Assembly: GCA_916610825.1 (NCBI GenBank)
Contig: OU744453.1
Location: 18,874,241-18,938,240 of the forward strand
DNA length: 64,000 nucleotides
Reading direction: 5' to 3'
Source of the DNA: Haliclystus octoradiatus
Taxonomy: Eukaryota > Cnidaria > Staurozoa > Stauromedusae > Haliclystidae
Under the pieces are notes generated by a model. That model made no database searches and had not been told where the DNA came from. It saw only the letters and a list, made by a program, of their open reading frames with translations. Position numbers and translations under genes: made by a program. Every line of letters starts with the position of its first letter. The first letter of the stretch is position 1. Below are positions 42,101-52,595 of the stretch, piece by piece.

Positions 42101-43332
42101 TGTTTGTAAATATTTTATCAAATGATCTAAAAGCTGGAATAGATCCTTTTTCAAACAAAACATAAAGCAGCAAGGTTTTTTTGAGTGTATTTATTGAGCA
42201 AGGCGTTAAAACGATTGACAAGGAGTAATATTGCAAAGAAAAATGAAGGCGTAGTCCATGGCGGTGTTTAAAGAAGCGGTAAACAAATAGACATATTTTA
42301 CGATGTTACTGACACATTCTACCTTTCATCAAAACTAGATTTTGACAGAAAGCATCACGAGGTTTTCACTTTATCACTGATGATCACGAGAAATCAAACT
42401 TAGATCATTTTAACTCGATGCCAATAAGCAGCTAAATAGATGCTGCGAAGAACAATTACATCGGAAATTAATAGAGCGCAATTCGACTAATGGATAAGTT
42501 TAAACAATGCTCCATAGCAATATTATATTTAAGGATGTCTGTTTGAAGCTGGAACGTATCAAAACTGCATGACATGTGCTAAACCAACAATGGAGATGTG
42601 GAAGACTGTTCACTCAACACAAGTATAAAAAAAAATACTTTAAAATAGGAAAATAAATTTACAAATGATCAGAGTGTATAAAACAGCACAGGAAATCCTT
42701 TAATAGGATTTTTGTTTTTTTTATAGAAAAAGATATATAGGAATTTATAGATTTCAAAAACAACAAAAGAATTGCAAAAAATTTCAACATTTTGATTCGC
42801 ATGATTAATGGTTTAATCATGATAAAAAAAATAAGGGAAAAACAAGATAATATTAATATGTACGTGTAATAATATGAGAATTGTTGAAATGATATAATTA
42901 AGTTTAGGCCTTGATGAGAGTTCTCCTGGTAAAAAATTGAAGAAACCGACCCCACCCCCATCGCTTTATAAGAATGAGGATGCCAAATGTTTGAAGTAAA
43001 AAAATCTAACATGTGAAAAAATGTTATAAACCAAAATATCAATACTCACCAATATTAACAAGCTTTATATTTTCATCTTCAATAAACTTTAAAGCAATTG
43101 ACAAATTCTCTAATTTCTGTGATTTAAAATTAGGCTTCTTATTATATCTGGCAATTTTCTTGTGAGCCAAAACTTGTAAAAGTGAAATTAACTTCAAGCC
43201 ATCACATAAATCCAATTCCAAACTGTAGATGAATTGATTTACACATTTCAAATGTTCATTACACCAACGAGTGAATGTGTTTTGTTGGATCTTTTTCCAT
43301 TCAGCATCCGAAGATGTAGGGTCGTTCGGCAT
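18111..43332 (-). CDS. FLN: Filamin, giant form with two CH domains and 40 Ig-like repeats (complete, 17 coding exons)
   Basis: CDS joins 43332-43050, 41423-41254, 40617-40444, 39656-39326, 38611-37092, 36812-36617, 36159-35947, 35448-35185, 34743-34553, 34109-33908, 33380-33093, 32567-32394, 31977-31459, 31220-31053, 25976-20508, 20287-20160 and 19727-18111. Phases match throughout: 3968 aa against about 2650 in human filamins. Residues 12-118 and 135-232 are the tandem actin-binding CH domains ([42 protein letters not shown]). Forty filamin repeats follow, each ending in a (G/D)SPF-type motif: 14 canonical, 20 of an expanded type, then 6 canonical. The final repeat ([26 protein letters not shown]) matches the vertebrate dimerisation repeat 24, with a hinge-like [14 protein letters not shown] before it. 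It is expected to cross-link actin as a dimer at the cell cortex. The start Met fits family length, and an in-frame stop precedes it in the upstream exon. Confidence 0.95.
20508..25976 (-). other. FLN: Filamin exon 15: 5469-bp exon holding 20 expanded Ig-like repeats
   Basis: One uninterrupted exon covers residues about 1565-3387. After the end of canonical repeat 14 come 20 repeats of about 83-102 aa. The consensus has [17 protein letters not shown] early, [13 protein letters not shown] in the middle and [19 protein letters not shown] at the end. They lack the canonical VKAYGPGL start. They resemble the repeat type with a PSGK strand found in vertebrate repeats 16, 18 and 20. Four repeats carry a longer spacer; three of these spacers are near-identical ([19 protein letters not shown]). 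The exon ends at the start of a canonical repeat ([11 protein letters not shown]). Confidence 0.93.
21070..23550 (-). repeat. Higher-order tandem duplication inside filamin exon 15
   Basis: Three blocks beginning with the [11 protein letters not shown] repeat lie at about 23550-22470 (4 Ig repeats, 1080 bp), 22469-21645 (3 repeats, 825 bp) and 21644-21070 (2 recognisable repeats). Nucleotide identity between blocks is very high, with most differences silent. This indicates recent unequal exchange of multi-repeat units. Confidence 0.88.
26045..26092. mobile_element. Fragment of the TA-flanked miniature element family
   Basis: TATAACCGTCACCTGCGCATAGTGGTCAA is recognisably the family word order GTCACC, CATAGTGGTCA. 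Both ends are missing. Confidence 0.45.
26431..26636 (+). repeat. 5' LTR of gypsy element 1
   Basis: 206 bp, TGTGGTATT to TATACGACA. Same sequence as 30544-30749. Confidence 0.95.
26683..30522 (+). CDS. Gag-Pol polyprotein of gypsy element 1
   Basis: 1279 aa, no frameshift between gag and pol. Gag runs to about residue 225 and is followed by two cysteine knuckles (229-263), the second [14 protein letters not shown]. The protease active site DTGAS is at about 342. The reverse transcriptase spans about 440-690 with the catalytic YQDD at 603-606. RNase H follows ([12 protein letters not shown] at about 753, TDHQAL). The integrase has an HHCC zinc domain (968-1008) and a D,D35E core, with the last two residues at Asp1084 and Glu1120. 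Domain order protease-RT-RNase H-integrase is that of Ty3/gypsy. All catalytic residues are present, so the element could be active. The intact frame and matching LTRs agree. Confidence 0.96.
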   Translation: MDLKRRDLNLNDEERADAWLMSFEAKARGKDIKDDIKTKIYSKADLFIELCGEDALLKLNRLVKPNRLTDMPYKEIHEYIKELLEPKKRLLVAERTNFLAIRRSQDETADDLYLRINNQADRCEFENFKKVEDPVVEMKKLVYINAFGDREVQKELLDFLRINPKATFEDIRERVRQFDQTRKFLGVSQPMKSQNSEELISNIPPSTDYHDDTVNLVQYTKNNYTKNNCGNCGYQHQPRRCPAFGKKCNLCDGIGHFGKVCRKSAGRAKQQPNGKKDFVNTTNYVLHENEQQHDSQEIDINACNDEKNYFMCHYEHTENINSMEAIVENVNVNGQMVPMQHDTGASCSIISTEIWSSIGSPELQQSDFRLKTYDDKGLNVLGKCTLNVKRNGRECKIPVQVVHSSREYGLLGRDILNVNTQSVNYAISDAEYLPSIKGVVATMKVKPDAIPKFCNARPVPLPLQQAATRELDRLQTMGVIELLESGGAEDSSPIVWVRKPSGDLRMCADFSVHVNNKILSDSYPIPNIESIFSSLNGSKYFAKIDLKSAYWQIELDDAAQNLSVINTHKGLFRVKRLQMGMKNSAAIFQSVIERVLNGLKGIICYQDDVLIHAVTDESLNKRVNAVFERCKQWRLSINENKCVNKVTSLTFLGFKISAAGVGPDPSLVNKVLEIKEPCNKEEVATFVGLVNFFGRLIPNFADKIIPLNQLRKVNIPFCWTPDAKKAFDSLKTELASYPLVRPYSLEKPITLTTDASGSGIAGILTQENRPVIYVSKTLTPAERNYSSVEREALAVVWCVERLRQFLLGRKFSIITDHQALEFLFGNNKGIPKTASARVARWAIKLMAYDFKIEHRPGTSIPHADALSRLTKNTQSCEDVVASISINTSDAFFAPIIDHSELRNVTNSDPVATSVKQRVKKGNWSNLSQAEKPFSLAKEYLTIENEVLYYKSTPFIPLKLRSLVLSKAHHTHQGINSTTRFLCQSAWWPGISRDVNSFISKCEICCNLRPRVDRSVHTWPECPPWSRLHMDFGHIPEIGLILIIVDAGSGWVEAFRCKDRSTSTIIKLLAQLFSRFGVPNSFVSDNAKEFISEEIVTWLKHSGCFKMESPAYHPRSNGLAERAVQTVKRAMHAWNSSLRISFDMFLYRVLSIHRATSLAKGRSPAELLFGRPIRIPVVSDFALGANVMYRATPSHSVQPAEYVVAKGNNTAWLNIAGRTILASRNQFGPAPATTMSPPNVGQSVPDKDVSVSTSAPNQDSNMRRSSRSADAPTRYGFDKL
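30544..30749 (+). repeat. 3' LTR of gypsy element 1
   Basis: 206 bp, same as the 5' LTR. Preceded by a purine tract at about 30528-30543. Confidence 0.95.
32885..32960. repeat. Possible dispersed repeat (TATAGCGCCA word)
   Basis: GCATTTATATAGCGCCATTTT, then CCAATGGCGCTTACAA, gives a TATATAGCGCC...GGCGCTTACAA arrangement that recurs in many animal genomes. In filamin intron 11. Only one copy is seen here, so the call rests on memory of the pattern. Confidence 0.3.
36316..36570. repeat. GGAATCCTAGA-family repeat with a 97-bp tandem duplication
   Basis: A 97-bp unit starting ATTACCACAATCAGACAGTG is present twice in a row (36316-36412, 36413-36509) with about four differences. It contains TCTTCTGGAACCCTAGAAC, linking it to the repeats at 12540-12725 and 40928-41090. 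In filamin intron 6. Confidence 0.75.
40850..40915 (+). mobile_element. tRNA-derived SINE fragment
   Basis: TAGTGTAGTGGGTTGGGGCAG (A-box-like) then GCAGGTTCAATTC (B-box-like) at tRNA spacing. It resembles the head of the SINE at 12195-12330 on the opposite strand. The body is cut by the repeat at 40928-41090. In filamin intron 2. Confidence 0.5.
40928..41090. repeat. GGAATCCTAGA-family inverted-repeat element
   Basis: Left part CAGAGTCAGAAAAAAGG, CCTTCTGGAATCCTAGAG; right part ATTCTGGAATCTAGGATTCC, TTTGTCGGACCCTG. Ends are roughly inverted. SINE-like sequence may resume to the right (GAAGGCATCTGG), suggesting insertion into a SINE. Confidence 0.55.
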
Positions 43333-43522
43333 TCTGATTTGCTCCTATAACATCAAAACCAGACAAAACAAAATCAAAAATCCCGTCAAAAATATGGCAT
43401 TTCTCGTTAGCCACGTTTAACAAGATGAATAAATATTTTGTAAAGTAACTTGCAAATAAAATACTTGCAGGAAATACTAGTATATTAATAACATAATATA
43501 GTGATAAAAAAGTATGCCTTAC

Positions 43523-43620
43523 CTTCGATAAAGCGACAGACTTTCCGCTCAAAACACAAATTTAATGTAGTCAAGAGAAGGGTGAACGAAGAGAGCAGTT
43601 GAAAAACCCAACCCACAAGA
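43523..43620 (-). other. Probable 5' UTR exon of filamin
   Basis: A clean donor (CGAAG/GTAAGG, exon end 43523) faces an acceptor (AAATCAG/AATGCC, exon start 43333) two bases before the start codon. The frame leading into the ATG contains a TGA, so this exon is non-coding. The upstream limit (transcription start) is not visible; 43620 is a guess. Confidence 0.5.
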
Positions 43621-43624
43621 CGAA

Positions 43625-45812
43625 CTGAAAATCCTGCTGGGTGTGTGACTAATTATGACACCCGGAAAACGCATGCATTAATGCGTTTGCGGACGTAATA
43701 TATTATCATCGTACGTAAAAATGACGCCGTTAAACGCTAACAGGGCAACCACAGCCTTTAGGCAAAATCTGTGGGGAATTCCAATTTTAATTTTCAATAA
43801 CAACCAATGATATTCCACTTTCAAATAGTGATATACGACCTACAGCAAATATTTCGTAAAACTGGATGGCTTTAAATTGTTTGCAAATAAATATTATAAA
43901 TAGGTAGCAGACAAACATATGTGCAATTCCTACCTCTCCAGGGGCGGCCATAGTGAATTACTCCTTCAGTCAAGAGGAAATACACGTAATATAGCAGCCT
44001 GGTTAAATTTAGAACAACATCTGCACGTTTATTCTCAAAATTTGCAGTACAATTCTCTCCCAAATTGTAAAGCGTATTGTAAGAATAACAATTTGAATTG
44101 TCTAGAAGTATTTTATTCCGCAGTCAACTTCCCTATCGCTCTCCTTTAGGGCTTGACAGAGATGAAATGTGCGAACAACTGCTACACTCGACAGCCAACA
44201 GATGTGAGCAAAAATGTGTGAAATTGAAGTGGCTTGATACTGCTTTTCGAGGTGTGGTTAAATTTAAATAAATTTACATTTTCAAGCTGTCAAAGATTTG
44301 AAGCCGTGGACCTATTCACAAGCAACAATGATATAAGTCTACATACACACCCATGCAAGACTGATCATATCCTTAAAAGGTAACAAGGCCGGCGAGAGAA
44401 GAATTATCAATATTAACAGCTAGCAGCTGTGATTTTGATTAACCATGCCAAATATATTTCTACAGATTTAGTTCCTTGAATTCTTACTGTCTGTCTTTTT
44501 TAAAAGATTTTTATCAATTTGATGTTGTTTTCAAGAGATAATTCACATGCAGATTGCATTTTAAGTCTTGGAAGTAGGCTTGAACATTGAACGCATATTG
44601 TCAGTTTACATGTGGAGAATAAACGTTAAGGCTTTATGATCGGATAAATTGGTTAATTTTAGCCTTAAAAATGAACAATGGACTAAATATTTTAACACTG
44701 TGGAGTTGTCCTAATGTTTTGTGTACATTTAGGGAGACTATAAGGAGACAGTCCACTCTGCATTTTCAAGAAATATGTTGTTGATGTATCAAATTACAAC
44801 TCCTCCTGTGAAGACGTACAGGTGGAAACGTAACATATTAATGGCGATAGGTCGTCCGTCGGTAAAATAAAAGACATCGGAAATGAGGGCTACTTCAAAG
44901 ATTACCCTTTTCTGTACAAAGAATTTACTATTGAGATAGGTTAGTTTTGTTATTTTTTCAATGCAATTTTTTCTAACATGATATAAGGCATGGCCGCATA
45001 TGATTCATAAAATAGAATACAATTAGTCGATGACGTTAATATACTATGTTGCTATGGATACAATAACACCAAAAGGTCATGGACTTCCGTTTTTGGCATA
45101 CCTAAACGTTGTATTCCCTTTTTTGAATGTTAATCGTATGAGATTACAGTGCATTCCATGTATCAGTGAATACATTAGTTGAAGAGCAGATTAAAAGGAT
45201 TTTTTATGAGTTTTTAATCAATTCGTGATGTTGAAATTTGAATTAAATGTTATGTTTGCAAATCGACAGGTTGACTAACACGCAAAAAGCTAGACAGGTC
45301 AAAAACGCCGCCTTATTTACATTAATGTGTGGCAATTATTACTCAAATACCGTCTAATATTTGTTGTGACAACGATAGACTCGTATGTTGATTTCATAGA
45401 ATTTATAGAATTTCTGAATGAATTACACATGCGTAACACGGAAGTGTACGTAAAATAGTTTTAACGTAACGATAAAAGATAATAATCTTTACGTTCAAGT
45501 GAACAGTGATGATATACCTGTTGGGTGCGTGTAGCTGTGTACGTTAATATTTAATCAGATAATAACTCGATACTCTTTTCGGATACGTTTGACCAAAATA
45601 AATTCATTGCTGTTCATATAGGCTAACTGTTTTTATGAATTTATCAAATAGACGGCCGACAGCTGGACTGTTGCCTTAATTCCCTGGGTAGACAGGACCT
45701 TATTCACCCTATATCGAGTTAGGGGGAGCTCCCACATGTGGAGGCTACACCAGTGTTACTCAATATATTCTGGTTATCAACGATAAGATTAAAGATACTA
45801 GATGTTTCTTAC
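43625..45812. other. Upstream region of filamin, no gene seen
   Basis: No exon that I can support. A short ATG-led stretch with a possible donor sits on the minus strand near 43932-43950, but nothing extends it. Confidence 0.4.
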
Positions 45813-45916
45813 ATTTTTTGCGTTGGCATACAAATCCAATTGTTCTAAACTTGCTGATAAAGGACGAGCTCGGGTATTAGTGGACGGTCTAGAACGAAGT
45901 TTTGAAGGTCCATCAA

Positions 45917-45955
<39 letters not shown>

Positions 45956-46057
45956 CTTGTTGCTGTTTTTGTCTCCATGATGGGAAAATAGATTGATTAT
46001 TTACATCAGGATTAGATCTAGATAACTCTTTGGCTGAATACAGCGACATATTTACGA
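45813..46057 (-). CDS. Orphan coding exon with a glutamine-rich N-terminus
   Basis: Minus-strand exon with acceptor TTTTACAG before 46057 and donor GTAAGA after 45813. The ATG at 46049 opens 79 codons in phase 0. The peptide has MSLYSAKELSRSNPDVNNQS, then a Gln tract (about 12 in a row, CAA/CAG coded at 45916-45955), then a basic Ser/Arg/Pro stretch ending SLEQLDLYANAKN. No domain is recognised. It lies 2.5 kb upstream of filamin on the same strand. Joining it directly to filamin exon 1 would create an early stop, so it would need another partner: filamin exons 3, 4, 6, 10 and 17 have compatible phase, or it belongs to another gene. Confidence 0.5.
45916..45955 (-). repeat. CAA/CAG trinucleotide run encoding polyglutamine
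   Basis: About 12 CAA units on the minus strand (TTG on plus) inside the orphan exon, followed by mixed CAA/GAA/CAG. Confidence 0.9.
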
Positions 46058-46225
46058 CTGTAAAATAAAAATAAATTAACAATGTTAAATTGATTAAGCC
46101 TTCGATCGTGTCTCGACTCAATTTTGTTTATTCCAGTGAAGTCAAAACATTCGCAGGGATATAGTTTCAAACTTCCATGCACCTAAAAATAAATTGTAAA
46201 CATTTTCGAAGTTCATTAATCATTT

Positions 46226-46300
46226 GAAAACCTGCTCAAACGACCATTTAACTAAATTATGGTCACTGTTGACAGGGTCATTCCAATGAAGGTAAAGGCA
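46226..46300. repeat. Dispersed repeat, copy A
   Basis: AACCTGCTCAAACGACCATT, then TGGTCACTGTTGACAGGGTC, is repeated with changes at 48049-48110. Class unknown. Confidence 0.5.
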
Positions 46301-46851
46301 CACCATCTAATCTGCGTAAAGATAGACCATCAGACAGTGTGATCATACATACAGTGTGAAGGCATATAGCTGGTATATTAGTGCATTGCTTTACTGCGAG
46401 ATTCACTTAGAAGTACTTAAATTTACTTTATTATTATTTTATGATGAACTAAATCTAGCTTTCATATATCTTATCTACACTATCAGTTTTAGCCTTTAAA
46501 TTAAAAAAATTTTAATTTTTTGATTTTAACGAATGTCATCTACCCTATCAATTTTAGCCGTTTTAAAGTAAAATTTAACTACTTCTACTAAATTATACTT
46601 TATGTCATTAACTTTAGTATGATTCTAACAAAATGTACAATATTTTCAAATGTAAATACCCCTGACCAAATCAATGTATCATAGCAAATTATCTTTTACC
46701 CTGAATTGGGTGCAAATATATGTATGAACTACTTAGAAGTAAATCAATATCATCAATATAAATGACAGTTAGATCGCTGCAATTTCAGTACGGAGCTTCA
46801 TTGGACACCAACGGACAAATGAAACTCCGTAGTGTAATTGCGTCGGTCTAA

Positions 46852-47144
46852 GGCCTGGTTCATACGCCGTTCTGTACATGTGCCGATCCTATTCCGATTG
46901 AGAACGCCTTCAGATCGACAACATAAACAATTTGTTTCAGACGCCGTTCCAAGGATTTCATGCATGAATTCACATCTGATGAAGGCGTTCGGAACGGGTT
47001 AGCAGGCGTTCGGAACGCCTGAACACGATCCAATTATTGAAGGCGTTCTTATTCGTTTCGTACGCCGTTCTGAACTCGATCTTTGATTTTTGGCTAGAGC
47101 ATAATAGGATCGGCACATGTACAGAACGGCGTATGAACCAGGCC
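46852..47144. mobile_element. PIF/Harbinger-like MITE
   Basis: 293 bp flanked by a TAA direct repeat (46849-46851, 47145-47147). The terminal inverted repeats are about 42 bp and essentially perfect, beginning GGCCTGGTTCATACGCCG. The interior repeats the word GGCGTTC several times in both orientations. A 3-bp TAA/TTA target and GG-starting ends are typical of Harbinger (Tourist-type) elements. No transposase. Confidence 0.85.
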
Positions 47145-47149
47145 TAACT

Positions 47150-50100
47150 GCCCGATATGCATAAAATGCGGTTGTTCTAATTCGGATAAACCTCTTAAAT
47201 CCGATTTTCATTAACATTAATCTGGAATATCATTTAATATGTACTGAACTGCTAACAATGACTGTATAAGAAAATTCGATTTAAACAATAACTTTTAAAT
47301 ATATTTTCAATTTTCAAATATTCACATAATCGGATTGTATCAAGATTTTTCTCGAAGTATTGTTTCTCAACAATTGTTCGAGATAAACTTGAATTTTAAT
47401 TTAATTACTGCAATATATTTTTGCCACGAACTTGCAAAATAACACATAGAATTTGAAATTTGAATAGATAATATCGTATAAATAAAATATCGTGTATATT
47501 GTTACTCAGAAGACAGCCATCTGTGGTGGCAAACTTTACAGTCTTTGGTTTGCACTCTATACTAATCAAAACTAATTATTATGTCGAGAACTTTAATTTT
47601 GTATGCTATAGATCCTTCAAGAAATTTGATTTACTCTCGGTTTTATAGCTATTAACCAGCCACAGCTCTAATTTTCAATCAAATAAGCGATTATTAATTC
47701 AATTCCATCATATATATAGACTGCTATATTCGCATCTGCTATACTCATTTATTTGTTCCATGCATGCGCTACGATCTTATTGATGAAAATATATTTTAGA
47801 TTGATTCTTACTCCATCGCGTTTCTCGTTTTCGCAAGAGGCATTATTGAAAGCTCGGGTGTGAGCCTATAGGGAGGAATTATGAACCTAAATCCCTTTGC
47901 TTACTTGAAGCATCTCGAAGACTATGTTACCTGTTACCTTCTCCCTCAATAATTGGCACATCCCCGTATACCAACCATTGGAAGGTACCCCTTCCTCGGG
48001 CTAAAATAACAAATGCAAGCATGACCTTTGAGGTTCACTCATTAGATAGATACCTGCCCAAACGTCCATGTTAATGGTCACTATTAACAGGGTCTCTCAA
48101 ATGGAGATATAACTATCATAACTTAATTTTGCATGATTTGTTGTTTGATCGTTCGAATTTACATTTTAAAGTAGAAAATGCATCTATGTCGGTCCTCAAA
48201 ATTTAATTCAAAAAAAAAAGATATTCTCTGAAAAATAGAAAAGACATTTCTTGTAAGCTTGAGAGAATTTTGACTTTCGCGTACTCCAGCTTCATTGAGC
48301 AAGTATGTAGTTTTAAATTTTGCCTGAGCCTTTTCAACTTGTCACGATGTCCTGTATAATTGTGTATATATCGTGCTATCGATATCTCATCATATGTTAG
48401 CGGTATTAGCAGATGTTATTAGTCAAATAAGTTCATTTAAAACCCTTCATTTGATGGTGCATGATGATTCTATCAGCGTCCATAAATACTTCCTTCTCAG
48501 GCATTTGCTTGTACTCAGCAGATGTTTGGATGATTAGAGAAATAAATTTCTAACACGTAGGATGTCATGCAATGTTGACAACATCAAATCCATAACTCAT
48601 GTTTTAAACGCAGTTATTGTCACCCTTGTACCGACCTTTAAGTTCCACTACAGGGTTGGATAAAACGCGAAACGTGCCAGTTTTATAGAAGCTGAAAGCT
48701 TTCTGAAAAGTGTTCGATGTACACGTATATTTGGGATGAGAAACTTTAGTACTAAACTTTTGAAATGTCAAGAAACTTTAGTACTTCATAGCCGAAATAT
48801 TTTCCAAAACAAAATACATAATTCTTTATGCCAGCTCAGTTAAATACTCGTAATGTATGAAAGTGTCAAAGTCTTTTCAACCGTTTTTAATCAATTTTAA
48901 AACCATGTATTATAGCTCCGACCGTAACTACATGCTTTTGATCGAGTATTTCTCTATTTTGAACAAAAAAGGCGTGGCATTTACGATTTGGGAGCTTATA
49001 AAGCTATTGTAATACCTTCAAAATTGCACGATTTTTAATTGGAGGTGACCCAAGGATCTACGGCCGTGGTTATAGCACAAGTGCTGTACTTTATTTTATC
49101 GCAATGAAATTTCCATTTTTTGAAATAGTTTTTCCTATTTTACAGCTCTGAAGGAGCTTGTAAGAAACGCTATGTACTAAAACCCCATGAAATTTAAGAA
49201 ACATTTAAACTATACAGCTTTTGTTTGATTTCTTAATTAATTTACAGAATAATTAAAGTGCATATAATCGAGAAAAAAGCTCAAATGTTCTGTTTTTAGA
49301 AGCATCCCAAATATTTGATTTAGTTATAACAATTAATAATGTAACTTTTCAAGAGTAGGTTTAGAACAGTGCGGCTCAGAATGAAAATAGTCAAAACGTT
49401 TCTTGAATAGGCCTATAACAAAAGATAAAGATAGTCCGAGCTACCGAGCATGCATAATCACCAATTGCATGGTATATTTTGACTACCCCAGTCTATAGCC
49501 ATCCATTTTAAAGTTATTTGAGGGGGGGTGCATTTCATTCTAGGCAAAATATTTCTGGTATCCAACTACCGCATCTGATAATGTATTGAAAGGAATGTTT
49601 TAAGAATCAAATAGAACCACACTCCCTCTCCATAAATTCCCTCAGTCCCCTAAGATTTCACAATTTCAAAACTTTTATGTATTTATTATATCATAACATA
49701 AATAGTCTGAGTTGACATTGCCATTTGTATCTCCTCTCAGACTCTTCTGAATTAGGAACTTTAAATTAGGAATTGTAAATTAGGAACAAATAGTAATAAA
49801 AACACGATAGTCTTGAGCATTTCAGTCTATCACTGTAGCATTTTAATGATTTATTATATTTATTATGATATGGCACTGATGAGATAAACAGTGTTCTTTC
49901 TGTTTTCCAGCAGGTTTTTTGACATTTTGCATAATCTTCCAGATGCTAGATATTTTGCAGTGTTTCTCGTGAAGAAAAGCAGAAGTTTCAGATAAATATT
50001 GATCGCTATCAATTACTGTTTTAGATGGCGATTGTTGATAAATTGATAATTTTCACCTGTCGTAAATTCACTCATATAAATTCACTAAATAGCTTAACTA

Positions 50101-52280
50101 TTCCTTGTAAAATATCATTACTAATTATTGAGAATATTTTAATAAACAACATCGCTTGTTTGTAATGATTTAAACTTATGGATTATAAATATATTTGTGG
50201 TTTTAAGAATATTATTACATCAATAACTTTTCATCTTGATTGAGATATGACTTCTAATTAAAAATAGTTGAAGCTTTGGAGAATATCGTCTTTGTGTGCA
50301 AAATGGCCTTGAAGGTTTTTCATATTCGCGTTTTGCAAACTGAATTTAAACAAACGCTAAAATAGACGCCCCTTGGAGTTTTAGTAAACGCTTTTGCTGT
50401 ACGTAATATATTGTAGTTTGAACTAGATTATAAATATAGATAAACCTACCTTGTTATTAAACTATCCCTTCTCTTTGACTTTAGCTTCAAACTACATCCA
50501 TTATTAAATGCTCATGTTAATACGATTTAGATTGTATGTTGTACATTTTCTTCGTAGGTAATATTTTTGCAGTTGGGCGGGAACGATTTTCAAAGCTGTA
50601 CTTCTAGCAAATGAATTGCAATTGATAGAAACGCGTAAACTGAATAACGATTTTAATCTTGAATCTAACTCATGTGCTCTCTACCAATGATTGGTTATTT
50701 ATATGTAAATGCTACTTTAATCTGTCGTTTAAATTCACCTGCCAAATTTGACTTTTGCGCCACTCATGTAATGAAGCATATAGTTTTGTTGTAATTATAC
50801 TGTCTTAAGCCCTCTTTCCTATATTATGATTTTAGGCCAAGATAAGAACATTTGAAAAACTATAATGGGCATCCTTGTTTTAATCCCAATTCATTAAATC
50901 TTTATTTACTATTTTCCTTGAATCATTGAATTCATTCAATCGAATTCATATGTAGCAATTTTTATGTTCGTCTTCCGCGTCAAACTTTCAAATGGTTAGT
51001 GTGCCTTAATTAACTATCTTCTATTTGATACATCTTTACATAGGTAGAAGATATATATTTCCATTTGAAATGTTTTTTATGTGTAATTTACCGTCTTTTG
51101 ATCAGATAAGCATTAAATTATGCCAGATATTTGCGGTCTTGTCAAAAATATCAATCTTCAGATCTTGAAATTGAGATCGGATCGACGTTGAACAGTATCT
51201 GCACCTGGAGCGGGAAATGATATTTGTGGGTGGTTTTTCGATAAAATTACACACATGGTTGCCCGTAAAACACAAATAATGCCAGGTAAAGCTGGAATGC
51301 CTTCATATTATAATCCTGCGTCCAGACAGAAATGTTTTAGTCGGGACGCAGGCTATCAAATTCAAGTACTCAAGTTTTCGCTAGCTTGTAACTGTAATTT
51401 GAAGAATTTGAACGGATTTAGTTTTTAGAATACAAAGTGTTTTTCATCTATAAATATTTATTAGCGCATACTATATCTTCAATAGTTATAGTTCTGTGCC
51501 CAACAGATTTAAACAGTTTTGATCTTGCAAATGTTTAATGTTTAGATGTCTACAATGCACATCATATATTCAATTGATGGATTTACTTCAAGTCTTTGTT
51601 GATATCATAAAACCTATTGAAGCAAAAGATCCTTGCTGATAGCATTGTCTTCAAGATAGCCTTCATTTTGGTTTGTTGACTAATTCCTTTTTGGGTTTTG
51701 ATACTGTAGGAATTTTATTAATTATCCATTACGTATTTGCTATTGCTAATTATGCATGGTGACGTAATACAAATTATACAATTCATTGGCTGGAGGGGGC
51801 AGAGATATACTTTGAGATCGTTGGTCGGCAGAGTGTGGCTAAACTTTTTCTTTCTCGTTATGTCTTAATTATTTCTGAAAAGTTTCAACTACTGAGATGC
51901 TTACTATTCTGGAATTACGTATATTAAGAATAGCTCAGAATGCAGAACATAGGCATATACACCCAATTAGTGCAGATATCTGATGTTGTGCTGTGTGGTT
52001 CAATTTTCAAATCATCACCCTCGAAAGTCAACTTACAGCCTTAAATTTATATGAACATTCGTCATATAAGTACCATACCATCTTTTGATGGCCGAATCTT
52101 AAATAATTGAGCTGCATCAGAACAAAATAGACATCTGACTATCTAGTTCAGCTGTGCAAATACTGTATCTGACTTTGACTGGCTCAAGTCCCGCTTTCCT
52201 TTTGCTGCCTCATTTTCATGATTGGAAAGCTCACTTCCCAATCCATCAAGATAGGCATAACACAGAAGTGAGACTTGAGC
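47150..52280. other. Gene-poor AT-rich intergenic region
   Basis: 5.1 kb in which I find no exon with convincing splice sites or coding content. A diverged dispersed repeat sits at 48049-48110. A short inverted pair (CCTGCGTCC at 51317, GGACGCAGG at 51345) is the only other structure noted. Confidence 0.5.
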
Positions 52281-52288
52281 AAGTCAAT

Positions 52289-52595
52289 CCCGGGGGTAAC
52301 TCCACTAGGCCGGCTATACGGGGACGTGCCACTTTTTTTGGGTCCATATTCCAGCTGAGCAAAAACTTTTTGGGTATTAGATTTCAAATTTTGGAGCTTT
52401 TGGGTATCCTATTTTTGACTTTTTCAAGAATCTTTGAAAAAATTTGCATCATTTTTGTGTTTTTACTTAAAATCAATCAACCTGCAAGAACTTTTTGGGT
52501 ATAGCATCAACAGAATTTTTGGAACTTTTTGGGTACTTTACCTTTTTCCAAAGTGGCACCTCCCTGTCCCTAAAAACCTGGAGTTACCCCCCGGG
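52289..52595. mobile_element. DNA element with 8-bp target duplication
   Basis: 307 bp. The ends are inverted: CCCGGGGGTAACTCC on the left, CCCGGGGGGTAACTCC when the right end is read in reverse. The inverted similarity continues inward more loosely (GTGCCACTTT on both sides). A perfect direct repeat AAGTCAAT flanks it (52281-52288, 52596-52603). Short interior words (AACTTTTTGGGTA) repeat. The 8-bp duplication fits hAT, but the CCCGGG ends are not the usual hAT type. Confidence 0.8.

Noticed and set aside
43932-43950. Short minus-strand ATG exon (MAAPGE) followed by a possible donor
   Set aside because: Six codons with a plausible GTAGGA donor but no in-frame partner; joining to filamin exon 1 gives a stop.
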